Shown here piece by piece: positions 9,473-17,023 of a stretch of DNA of 64,000 nt (its first letter is position 1; each line of letters starts with the position of its first letter). The translations under genes and the position numbers were made by a program. The notes below the pieces were generated by a model that searched no databases, had not been told where the DNA came from, and saw only the letters and a list, made by a program, of their open reading frames with translations. The stretch covers positions 1 through 64,000 of the forward strand of contig CACNJU010000004.1 of the NCBI GenBank assembly GCA_902620895.1, written 5' to 3'. The stretch is from an uncultured Prochlorococcus sp. GTDB lineage: Bacteria > Cyanobacteriota > Cyanobacteriia > PCC-6307 > Cyanobiaceae.

Positions 9473-10156
9473 TTGTCAAAAATTTCAATTATCATTCCAA
9501 CTATTAATGAAGCTTGTAATTTGCCATTATTGCTCTCAGACTTATCAAGTATTCAGAAAGATGGGGAAATCATAATTGTTGATTCTGGAAGTGAAGATAA
9601 AACTATCGATGTAGCGAATATTTATGGAGCGAAAGTATTTATATCCAAAGAAAGGAATCGAGGTCTACAATTAGATATTGGAGCTAAAAATTCAAAAGGG
9701 GAGTGGCTCATATTTTTACATGCAGATACAAGATTAACTCATGATTGGTTTAAAAAAATCAATTCATATTTAAAAGGCAACAAGAATAGTATTTACTATT
9801 TTGAATTCAAAATTAATAACAAAAAGATAATTTATAGAGTTCTCGAAATTCTCGTGAATTTCAGAAGTAAATTTTTTAAACAACCTTATGGTGATCAAGG
9901 TTTGATAATTCATAGAACTACCTACTTTAAGAATAATGGTTTTAGAAAAATACCTTTGATGGAAGATGTAGATTTTTTAAGGAGATTAAACAAAAAAAAA
10001 GATTTAAAACAATTAAATTTGCCTATTTTTATAAGTTCAAGAAAATGGGAAAGAACTAATATTTTTCTCCAAGCAATTAAGAACTTGCAATTTAGAAGAA
10101 GATGGTTAAAAGGCGAATCGTTAAAATCTATATATTCTGACTACTACAAAAAATGA
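9473..10156 (+). CDS. TIGR04283-type family 2 glycosyltransferase
   Basis: This 227-residue GT-A-fold glycosyltransferase begins with a TTG codon immediately before the first strand (ISIIIPTINEA). It shows the nucleotide-sugar site IIVDSGSEDKT, the metal-binding region LHADTRL, and the downstream GDQGLIIHR and PLMEDVDFLRRL motifs typical of the 'rSAM/selenodomain-associated transferase 2' family. It probably forms an operon with the preceding TIGR04282-type gene, and the pair likely acts on the same unknown acceptor. There is no signal peptide or membrane segment, so it should be cytoplasmic. It is convergent with the GNAT gene, with the stop codons touching. Confidence 0.87.
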   Translation: MSKISIIIPTINEACNLPLLLSDLSSIQKDGEIIIVDSGSEDKTIDVANIYGAKVFISKERNRGLQLDIGAKNSKGEWLIFLHADTRLTHDWFKKINSYLKGNKNSIYYFEFKINNKKIIYRVLEILVNFRSKFFKQPYGDQGLIIHRTTYFKNNGFRKIPLMEDVDFLRRLNKKKDLKQLNLPIFISSRKWERTNIFLQAIKNLQFRRRWLKGESLKSIYSDYYKK

Positions 10157-10687
10157 TTAATTTGCATACCAAAATGCACATTTTGAACCTCTAGGTTCTA
10201 ATGTCCAACCTTGTCTTTTATAAAATGAAACCACTTCGGCATCAGCAAAAAGGGTTACTTTAGAAATTCCAATATTTTTCAATTCTTTTAGGACATATTT
10301 CATTAACTCTTTCCCCAATCCAAGTCCTTGATAGACAGGGTTAATAGCCACATCCCAAACTGTTGCTTCTAGAATTCCATCACCAGTGCATCTTGCAAAT
10401 CCTACTAGTCTGGGGAATTTATCATCATGACGCCATAACCCAACCACCAAAATACTGAAATCTAAAGCTCTTTTTACCCTCCTTATAGGTCTTCTGCTCC
10501 AACCAACAGTTTGCAAAAGTTGATCTAGTTCTATTAGATCTAAATCTTTATTTATACTACATACAAATATTTCTTCTTTATTTGTTTGAGTGAACTCATA
10601 AGAATTTAAACCATAGAGATCTATCAGCTCTTCCCTTGATAAAGTGTTTGATTTTTTTATTAACGATCCTCGGTTTCTAAAAATCAT
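10157..10687 (-). CDS. GNAT-family N-acetyltransferase (Ycf52-like)
   Basis: The 176-residue protein has the GNAT acetyl-CoA binding core: VWDVAINPVYQGLGLGKELM (motif A, about 108-127), followed by KVTLFADAEVVSFYKRQGW near the end (motif B). An N-terminal extension includes LLQTVGWSRRP, a segment shared with the Ycf52 proteins of red-algal plastids and the plant plastid acetyltransferases. The acceptor (protein or small amine) is not known from sequence. Its ATG shares one base with the stop codon of the upstream ABC transporter, which suggests translational coupling. Confidence 0.85.
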   Translation of the reverse strand: MIFRNRGSLIKKSNTLSREELIDLYGLNSYEFTQTNKEEIFVCSINKDLDLIELDQLLQTVGWSRRPIRRVKRALDFSILVVGLWRHDDKFPRLVGFARCTGDGILEATVWDVAINPVYQGLGLGKELMKYVLKELKNIGISKVTLFADAEVVSFYKRQGWTLEPRGSKCAFWYAN

Positions 10688-12483
10688 TAAAAATTCACGA
10701 ATCCTTTTTGTTGAAGCTCAGAGAGCTGAAAATATAAACCCTTTTTCAGTCTCAATTCACTATGTGTTCCCTCTTCAACTAATGATCCCCCTTTTAAGAC
10801 TAAAATCTTATCCGAACTTTCAATGGTGGCTAATCTGTGAGCTATTACTAATGCAGTTCTTTTTGAAAGAATTCTCTCAAGATCTTTCTGCAAAGTAGCC
10901 TCTGTAGAGGGATCCATAAACGCTGTTGCTTCGTCCATTATTAAAACAACAGGATTTCTAATCGCTACTCGAGCTACTGATAGAAGTTGTCTCTCTCCAG
11001 AAGAGAGATTTCCCCCTCTTTCTCTTAGTAAGGTGTTCAAGCCTTCTGGTAATTTTTGTAATAAATTATCTAACCCTAATTCGTTACAAAGATTTTCTAA
11101 TTCAAGATTGTCTACATTGGAATTTAGTTTTAAATTATCTGCGACATTTCCACTAAAGATAAAGGTATCTTGCAAAACTACTCCCAACATATTTCTAAGA
11201 GTTGCAATAGGAATATCTTTGATATCTATGTCGTCGATAAAAATTTGGCCTGACTGAGGCTCATACAATCTACATAAAAGTCTTATTATGGTGGTTTTAC
11301 CTGAACCAGTTGGCCCTACAAAAGCCACATGCTCTCCTGGATTGATCTTGAAAGATAAATTTTTTATAATATGTTCTCCTTCGTTGTAGAAAAAATTAAC
11401 ATTCTTGAACTCAATTTTGCCCTTAAATTTTTTATTTACATTTTCAGGATTTTCTAAAAAATGTTTTGCGGAAATAGAGTCCTTAATCTGTATTTCTTCA
11501 TCCAATAATTCATTTATTCTTTCTACAGCTGTTAAACCTCCTTGGATCTGAGTAAATCTTTCTGCAAGCTGTCTTAGAGGCTCAAAAAGTCTTTGCGAAT
11601 ATAAAATAAAAGTTGTTAATGTTCCTAAACCAATATTTCCAGAAGTGACAAGATATCCTCCAACTGCCAAAACCAAGGAAACTGCGGCAAGAGAAATCCA
11701 TTCTATAAATGCCGAAATACTACTGTCATAGAATATTGTTCCATTTACTGCTTTTTTATAAGCAACTCCAGTATTAGAAAATTTCTTGCTATTGAAAGCC
11801 TCTCTTCTGAACATCTGAACGACTTCTAAACCTTGAAGATTCTCCTGAAAATCAGAGTTGAGTTGAGACAATTCTTCTCTTACTTGATAATTGGCTCTTC
11901 TATAACGTTTTTGGAGCCAAATAATGAAATATGAAACTGGGATTTGAGTCAAAAGTAATAAAATAGCAAGCCCTCTATCAATTGAAAGCATTGTCAAAGA
12001 AATTACTATCAGACTAACGAAGTCGGCAATGACCCCAACTGCCCCACTACCAAAAACCTCGGCTAAAGCATCAACATCATTTGTTAATCTCGTTAATAAT
12101 TTCCCTACAGGCATTTTATCGTGATACTTAAGAGATAAAGATATTGAATGATCAAAAAGTTCTCTTCTTATTCTTGCTGTCAAACGTTGACCCACTGCCT
12201 GGATATTGTAAGTTTGGTATCCCTGCAAAACTAATCTGAATAATACAGTTATTAATAAAGTCAGGATTATGGCATTTATTGACTGCCCAAAGAAAGTTTT
12301 ACTTAGCCAAACATCTGTAGTTTCATTCTTTAGAATAGTAATTGCTTGACCAACTAATAGTGGTTGAATAGCTCCAGAGAAAGAAACAGGTAACAAAACT
12401 ATCAAGATTAGATAGATTGTTTTTTTATCTTTAGTTAAATATTTACCTAACTTTTTAATCCTTCGAAAATCTTTAAAAAACAT
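10687..12483 (-). CDS. ABC exporter, fused membrane and ATPase domains
   Basis: This 598-residue MsbA/multidrug-type half-transporter probably works as a homodimer in the inner membrane. Residues about 20-330 form the six-helix type I exporter domain. The C-terminal 240 residues are the nucleotide-binding domain with Walker A GPTGSGKTT, the signature LSSGERQ (Ser in place of the usual second Gly), Walker B VVLIMDEAT and the switch His in IAHRLAT. The substrate (lipid, drug or peptide) cannot be assigned. It lies 12 bp downstream of hisG on the same strand and overlaps the following GNAT gene by one base. Confidence 0.92.
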   Translation of the reverse strand: MFFKDFRRIKKLGKYLTKDKKTIYLILIVLLPVSFSGAIQPLLVGQAITILKNETTDVWLSKTFFGQSINAIILTLLITVLFRLVLQGYQTYNIQAVGQRLTARIRRELFDHSISLSLKYHDKMPVGKLLTRLTNDVDALAEVFGSGAVGVIADFVSLIVISLTMLSIDRGLAILLLLTQIPVSYFIIWLQKRYRRANYQVREELSQLNSDFQENLQGLEVVQMFRREAFNSKKFSNTGVAYKKAVNGTIFYDSSISAFIEWISLAAVSLVLAVGGYLVTSGNIGLGTLTTFILYSQRLFEPLRQLAERFTQIQGGLTAVERINELLDEEIQIKDSISAKHFLENPENVNKKFKGKIEFKNVNFFYNEGEHIIKNLSFKINPGEHVAFVGPTGSGKTTIIRLLCRLYEPQSGQIFIDDIDIKDIPIATLRNMLGVVLQDTFIFSGNVADNLKLNSNVDNLELENLCNELGLDNLLQKLPEGLNTLLRERGGNLSSGERQLLSVARVAIRNPVVLIMDEATAFMDPSTEATLQKDLERILSKRTALVIAHRLATIESSDKILVLKGGSLVEEGTHSELRLKKGLYFQLSELQQKGFVNF

Positions 12484-12495
12484 TTAGCTAATCTT

Positions 12496-13134
12496 CTATA
12501 AAGCATTAGTTGATTCTATTGATAAAATAGTATCTCTGAGATGATTATCATCTAACCTCATAGATAAAGGATTTCCAATTAGTCTTGCAGTAGAGTAATA
12601 AAGATCATCTATTTTAATTAAACCATTCTCTTTAAGAGTCTTTCCAGTTGCCACCAAATCAACTATTGCCTCTGCCATACCTGTTATAGGACCAAGCTCG
12701 ACTGATCCTGTCAAATGAACTATTTCTACAGGAATATTTAATTCTTCAAAATAAGATCTTGCTGTTTTTATAAATTTACTTGCCACTTTACAATTCGCTG
12801 GAAGATCAGTTGGTTTTGAATAATTGCTATTTTTCTTAACCGCCAACGACATATGACAGCCACCAAATCCTAAATCTAATAACTTGGCGATTTTTAATTC
12901 AGATTCTCGTAAAACGTCATACCCAACAATACCCAAATCAGCCTGACCATAACTTACATAAACAGGCACATCTCCATTTCTTACTAATAAAGCTTTTGCC
13001 CTTTTGCAATTTGATTCAAAGGTTAATGATCTATTATTTTCGTCCAACGCATCAGAGAAATCTAATCCAGCTCTTTTAAAAGTTGAAATTGAATCTTTTA
13101 ACAGAGCTCCTTTTGGTAAAGCTATAGTAAACAT
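12496..13134 (-). CDS. hisG: ATP phosphoribosyltransferase catalytic subunit, short form
   Basis: HisG catalyses the first step of histidine synthesis, joining ATP and PRPP. The 212-residue length identifies the short form, which lacks the C-terminal regulatory domain and works with HisZ; no hisZ is in this window. Visible features are the N-terminal [23 protein letters not shown], and the PRPP site [19 protein letters not shown]. The start ATG at 13134 is 40 bp from the start of the divergent metallo-beta-lactamase-fold gene, so the two promoters must lie inside or close to each other's coding sequence. Confidence 0.95.
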   Translation of the reverse strand: MFTIALPKGALLKDSISTFKRAGLDFSDALDENNRSLTFESNCKRAKALLVRNGDVPVYVSYGQADLGIVGYDVLRESELKIAKLLDLGFGGCHMSLAVKKNSNYSKPTDLPANCKVASKFIKTARSYFEELNIPVEIVHLTGSVELGPITGMAEAIVDLVATGKTLKENGLIKIDDLYYSTARLIGNPLSMRLDDNHLRDTILSIESTNAL

Positions 13135-13174
13135 AGATCAATTTCTTCCAAGAGTTCTTCATTCTAAGTTAACA

Positions 13175-13915
13175 ATGGAATTTAATAAAGCTCTAAATAT
13201 AATCGGACTTAGAGTTTTAAGTGACAACGTTATTTGGTTGTTGGTAAAAGATAAATCCGTTATTGTTGTGGATCCATCTGTTCACGAACCAGTTATTAGA
13301 TATATAAATGAAAACAATTTTCACTTAGAAGCTATTTTGCAAACTCATCATCATTCAGACCATATTGGAGGGACGAAGTCTCTTATTGATGGATGGCCAA
13401 ATGTAAAGGTGATTGCTTCCTCCAAAGAAAAAAAGCGAATACCTTTTCAAAATGTATCTGTAGAGGATGGAGAAACTTTAAATATTTTAGGTGAAGAAGT
13501 AAAAATAATTGAAGTATTGGGACATACAAGCTCACATATTGCCTTCTTTTTTAAAGGTGAAAATCCTGTTCTTTTTATTGGTGACACATTATTTTCTGGA
13601 GGTTGTGGAAGAATTTTTGAGGGAACATATCAACAAATGTATTCTTCGCTAAAAAGAATCAAATCTTTACCAAAAAATACTCTCATATATTGTGCGCATG
13701 AATATACAAAGGCAAATATATTATGGGCATTGAATCTTAAGCCTAAAGATCAAGATATAAAAAATAAACTTTTGGAAGTTGAAAAAAAACTTTCTCTTAA
13801 TGAATTGACAATTCCATTTTTACTTGATGAAGAGATGAAAATAAACCTTTTCTTAAGAGCAAAAAATTTAGAAGAATTTACTTTTTTAAGAGCAAATAAA
13901 GATTTATGGGTTTAA
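13175..13915 (+). CDS. gloB: Hydroxyacylglutathione hydrolase (glyoxalase II-like)
   Basis: This 246-residue metallo-beta-lactamase-fold hydrolase is expected to split S-lactoylglutathione in methylglyoxal detoxification. The zinc-binding motif [10 protein letters not shown] is present, followed by [23 protein letters not shown] and the late ligand region [10 protein letters not shown]. The frame stays open upstream to 13004, inside hisG. I chose the ATG at 13175 because family members begin a few residues before the first strand and the extra sequence overlaps hisG antisense. The C-terminal domain is somewhat short, as in many cyanobacterial members. RidA follows after 24 bp. Confidence 0.9.
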   Translation: MEFNKALNIIGLRVLSDNVIWLLVKDKSVIVVDPSVHEPVIRYINENNFHLEAILQTHHHSDHIGGTKSLIDGWPNVKVIASSKEKKRIPFQNVSVEDGETLNILGEEVKIIEVLGHTSSHIAFFFKGENPVLFIGDTLFSGGCGRIFEGTYQQMYSSLKRIKSLPKNTLIYCAHEYTKANILWALNLKPKDQDIKNKLLEVEKKLSLNELTIPFLLDEEMKINLFLRAKNLEEFTFLRANKDLWV

Positions 13916-13939
13916 ATAGATAGGTATCTTCTTAAAAAA

Positions 13940-14332
13940 ATGTCTCCAAAACAAGTAATTAAAACATCAAATGCGCCAGATCCAGTAGGACCTTATAATC
14001 AAGCAATAAAAGCGGGAGATTTTATCTTTTGTTCTGGTCAAATTGCTATAGACCCAGCTTTAAATGAAATAACATGTTTAGGTGATATTGAGAAGGAAAC
14101 TATTCAAGTTTTAAAAAATCTCTCAGAAGTTCTTAAAGCTGGTGGAGCCAAAATAGAGGATGTAATAAAAACAACTATTTACTTAACTGACTTAAGTAAT
14201 TTTCAAATTGTCAATAAAATTTATAGTGATTTTTTTAATATAGAGAATCCTCCTGCAAGAGCCTGTGTGGAAGTTTCATCTCTACCAAAAGGAGTTTTAG
14301 TTGAAATAGATTGCGTCGCTTTTTTAGATTAA
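13940..14332 (+). CDS. ridA: RidA-family enamine/imine deaminase
   Basis: RidA proteins hydrolyse reactive enamines and imines such as 2-aminoacrylate made by PLP enzymes. The 130-residue length is normal. Signature pieces are PVGPYNQAIKAGDFIFCSGQ at the N-terminal end and ARACVEVSSLPKGVLVEIDCVA near the C-terminus, the latter with the Arg that binds the substrate carboxylate and the catalytic-site Glu. It forms a trimer in known cases. It lies 24 bp downstream of the glyoxalase-II-like gene on the same strand. Confidence 0.95.
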   Translation: MSPKQVIKTSNAPDPVGPYNQAIKAGDFIFCSGQIAIDPALNEITCLGDIEKETIQVLKNLSEVLKAGGAKIEDVIKTTIYLTDLSNFQIVNKIYSDFFNIENPPARACVEVSSLPKGVLVEIDCVAFLD

Positions 14333-14417
14333 TTTCTAATTATTGAGAAATTTGAAATAAGAACCAATTATGCACCATAGTTGTATAGATTATTAGTTGA
14401 TAATTCATCTTTGATCT

Positions 14418-14645
14418 ATGTCAGCAGCTAAGCTTAATATAGATGAACTAGAAGCAGGTTATCCTTTATTTTGCAAAGCTCTTAGACTATTAATTTTAAA
14501 AGGTAACTCAGCTAAAGATATAGAAAAGACAGTTTGTTGGAGTCATCTTGAAACTTTAAATAGATGTCTACCAGGTAGATATAAAGCCCCCACGTATTTA
14601 ATGGCTTTAATCAAAAGAGATATTGCTAAGCCTAATAATTACTAA
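14418..14645 (+). CDS. Small conserved protein, DUF3136-like
   Basis: I do not know a function. The 75-residue soluble protein starts with an ATG at 14418 and is rich in helix-forming residues. It has three Cys residues, in LFCKALRL, TVCWSHLE and NRCLPGRYK. The TVCWSHLETLNRCLPGRYK stretch matches my memory of the DUF3136 family found in marine Synechococcus and Prochlorococcus. The middle (GNSAKDIEKTV) could be a small helix-turn-helix, but this is weak. It converges on the end of the carboxysome operon, with 6 bp separating its stop from that of the acRAF-like gene. Whether it has anything to do with carboxysomes is unknown. Confidence 0.7.
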   Translation: MSAAKLNIDELEAGYPLFCKALRLLILKGNSAKDIEKTVCWSHLETLNRCLPGRYKAPTYLMALIKRDIAKPNNY

Positions 14646-14651
14646 TAAGGA

Positions 14652-14891
14652 TTAATCTTCCAAATAAAACTTATCAATATCCTTTGAAAAGTCCTTTTCT
14701 TTGTCTGAAATTTCTTTATTACTTAAAAATATTGAAAGACTTACAAAATTCTTGCCGAAGCTGATATTTGGATAGATATCCCTTTCTTTACACAATTTCT
14801 CAATTTTCCCCATGAATTTACTAATTTTTGAGTATTGCTCAAATTCAAATCTTTTTTCAATTCTCAAAGGTGATTCTCTTTCATTCCACAT
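14652..14891 (-). CDS. Pterin-dehydratase-like carboxysome RuBisCO assembly factor (acRAF-like)
   Basis: This 79-residue protein sits at the downstream end of the carboxysome operon, where alpha-cyanobacteria encode a degenerate pterin-4a-carbinolamine dehydratase-like protein proposed to help form I RuBisCO assembly (acRAF). The pattern fits: WNERESPLRIEKRFEF, a helix with FMGKIEKLC, then PNISFGKNFVSLSIF, corresponding to the dehydratase strand order. The usual paired catalytic His residues are not seen, so dehydratase activity is unlikely. The gap to csoS4B is 74 bp, larger than other spacers in the operon, and holds TATAGT about 30 bases before the ATG. It may therefore have its own promoter. 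Confidence 0.75.
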   Translation of the reverse strand: MWNERESPLRIEKRFEFEQYSKISKFMGKIEKLCKERDIYPNISFGKNFVSLSIFLSNKEISDKEKDFSKDIDKFYLED

Positions 14892-14965
14892 TTAATTCTT
14901 TATTCAAGGCTAATTACACTATACCTTCAACAAAGTTTCATAATAAATTTTTGAAGTTAAAATTT

Positions 14966-15214
14966 TTAGTCGCTCTCCCAGTAATCAATAATACCGCCAA
15001 TGGTTAAATCTGTTTGAACTTCTGGATTAGGGCATGCAAATCGAGCTGCAGAGCCACTAGCAGTAAAAACCCAGTTACCTTCTCTAGCACCAACAGGATC
15101 AACAGCAACTAATTTCTTTCCTTTATTATTTTCCAAAATTCGTAAATTCATATGACCCAAGCCTGCGACTCTTTGAGTACATACCATCCTTCCTAGAACC
15201 TTCATTATTTCCAT
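14966..15214 (-). CDS. csoS4B: Carboxysome shell vertex protein CsoS4B
   Basis: CsoS4B is a pentamer-forming BMV (CcmL/EutN-type) protein that caps icosahedral vertices of the alpha-carboxysome shell. The 82-residue protein has KVLGRMVCTQRVAGLGHMNLR at the start of the fold (about 4-24), then VAVDPVGAREGNWVF and the closing LTIGGIIDYWE. I chose the ATG at 15214 rather than the in-frame ATG three codons later because a strong AAGGAGG ribosome-binding site lies 9 bases upstream. It follows csoS4A after 18 bp. A paralogous pair such as this is usual in cso operons. Confidence 0.95.
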   Translation of the reverse strand: MEIMKVLGRMVCTQRVAGLGHMNLRILENNKGKKLVAVDPVGAREGNWVFTASGSAARFACPNPEVQTDLTIGGIIDYWESD

Positions 15215-15232
15215 AATTTATATCCTCCTTTT

Positions 15233-15484
15233 TTATGACTTGTCAGGATCCCAATGATCTATTATTCCAACAATCGTTAAATCGCTTGGATAAGATTTGC
15301 TTCCTGCAGCTTCCCTAGCAGCAGAACTTCCAACACAAATCACCCAATCTCCTGGTTTACAGCCAACAGCATCTACAGCAACCTTTTTTGAAGAACCATC
15401 CAATACAACCTGAAGATGTTTGTGTTCAAAACCAGGGATCCTATTGGTTGATACAAGTGGTTTTACAACCTTACAAATTAACAT
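15233..15484 (-). CDS. csoS4A: Carboxysome shell vertex protein CsoS4A
   Basis: CsoS4A is a vertex pentamer of the alpha-carboxysome, paralogous to CsoS4B. The 83-residue protein shows the BMV fold pieces ICKVVKPLVSTNRIPGFEHK (about 3-22), VAVDAVGCKPGDWVICVGSS and LTIVGIIDHWD. Its ribosome-binding site GAGGAGG lies 10 bases before the ATG and overlaps the last codons of csoSCA, so initiation may be coupled to translation of csoSCA. It is the sixth gene of the csoS1-to-csoS4B run. Confidence 0.95.
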   Translation of the reverse strand: MLICKVVKPLVSTNRIPGFEHKHLQVVLDGSSKKVAVDAVGCKPGDWVICVGSSAAREAAGSKSYPSDLTIVGIIDHWDPDKS

Positions 15485-15486
15485 AA

Positions 15487-17016
15487 CTAATGAGCCTCCT
15501 CTGTTTTTTTATCTAAAGACATTCCAATAATTTGGGCGGAATGAATGTTGTCCCTATCTCTAATAGTAGAGCAAGTGTGTAACAACCCTTGATCAACTAA
15601 ATTTTTATACCTAATTGATATCGCATTATTAACTCTTTCACAATCATTTATTGCCCTCTCTTTTGCTCCGGGGACTTTTCCAGAGTAATCAAATCTAATT
15701 ACCACCGGAATAGGTAGATCTTGAGAAACATTTAATCCAGTAAAAATCTTCACTCCTACATCTAAATCTGGAGCCCCTTCTTCTACTGTATCTAAATGAG
15801 CAAAATAAGTTAAATTTCTGAGATGTACTTCTTTGAAACCTATCCCAACTCCAATAAACCTCTCTGCATGTCCAATATCTTCATAAGAACCATTATGAAA
15901 ACTCTTAACATAATCAATTTGAGAAATATTATTGACAATTAATTTATAAGTAAATTTTTCCAGTCCACTGAGTTTATCTTTTGAAGATTGCTTAGAAATT
16001 ATCTGGCAAATTTCTCTTTCTGCATCCTCTCTTGAGAAATTTATTGTTGAATTATAAATTTCTAATGTAGAAATAGTTTTTTCTAAATCTATACCTCCAT
16101 CGCTAGTTGATAAATGTATTTTTAATGAATCAGTGTCTGTATCAAGTCCAATTAACATTAAATCCACAGAAGCTCCGCAGCAAAAGCTATTCTCTACAGC
16201 CTCTTTGAAAGCAAATAATTTATTTCTACCTTCTGCTGCAGCTAACTCGTCATTACTCCCATGAGCTGCGCATCCCTGATGCAAAGGATCTACTGAACTA
16301 AAGTGATAAGTTACAACTTTTAAGTACCTGGTTTCTTTATGAGCTTCATTAGGAACATTCTCTCTATATCTTTTATGTTCAGTTTTTACCCATCGATTAA
16401 CAGTATTTTCAATATCAAACAGTGCTCCAGCATGGGATCTTCTTCTTACTGAACTAAAAGGTATTCTCATTACATAAGCAACTGAATGAGCTAATCTTCC
16501 ATCTGAACAAGGGGTTATATCAAGTAAATGTATTCCACAATCTAAGAGAAATTTTTCAAAGTCTTCGGCATCCCTACTTCCAGCAGCACCTTCAAGTGGA
16601 TCATTTTTAAAAAAATTGTCGCTTAGTTTCTCATGCTGTTTGAAAGCACACCATGCATATAAAGCTCGCATATCAAGAGGTTTAACCCAAGATTTATCTA
16701 ATACATGTAGGGGTAAATCTATTCCCAAATTTTTTCTTGATATTTTCTGTGCCTTATTTATAAAATCTTCGTGATGTTGAATTCGAGCAATTTCCTTGAG
16801 AGTTGGGACAATTTCATCAAAATCACTTTTTATTTTGCTTTCATACCTAAATAGATTTTCATTTTGGATATTATTGGTTAATTTATGAGACTTTCCAGAA
16901 TTCCTGAAATTATTTGATTCTTTAGTTTGTATATGGATATTTTCAGTAAAAGTTTTCATTGGAGCTGTTGGCCCCAATGTGAAGTTCTTGGCTTTAGCCA
17001 GTCCTCTTAAAGGCAT
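15487..17016 (-). CDS. csoSCA: Carboxysomal carbonic anhydrase CsoSCA (CsoS3)
   Basis: CsoSCA converts bicarbonate to CO2 inside the carboxysome. The 509-residue protein is a divergent beta-class enzyme. After an N-terminal, partly disordered segment (about 1-60) and a helical domain, the catalytic domain has TPCSDGR (Cys170 zinc ligand, Asp172-Arg174 dyad), His238 in TYHFSSVDP and Cys249 in GCAAHGSND. The C-terminal domain is the symmetry-related copy that lost its metal site. The N-terminus in known systems binds RuBisCO, and the peptide around residues 10-40 is the candidate here. It lies 7 bp after csoS2 and 2 bp before csoS4A. Confidence 0.97.
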   Translation of the reverse strand: MPLRGLAKAKNFTLGPTAPMKTFTENIHIQTKESNNFRNSGKSHKLTNNIQNENLFRYESKIKSDFDEIVPTLKEIARIQHHEDFINKAQKISRKNLGIDLPLHVLDKSWVKPLDMRALYAWCAFKQHEKLSDNFFKNDPLEGAAGSRDAEDFEKFLLDCGIHLLDITPCSDGRLAHSVAYVMRIPFSSVRRRSHAGALFDIENTVNRWVKTEHKRYRENVPNEAHKETRYLKVVTYHFSSVDPLHQGCAAHGSNDELAAAEGRNKLFAFKEAVENSFCCGASVDLMLIGLDTDTDSLKIHLSTSDGGIDLEKTISTLEIYNSTINFSREDAEREICQIISKQSSKDKLSGLEKFTYKLIVNNISQIDYVKSFHNGSYEDIGHAERFIGVGIGFKEVHLRNLTYFAHLDTVEEGAPDLDVGVKIFTGLNVSQDLPIPVVIRFDYSGKVPGAKERAINDCERVNNAISIRYKNLVDQGLLHTCSTIRDRDNIHSAQIIGMSLDKKTEEAH

Positions 17017-17023
17017 TATTTAC

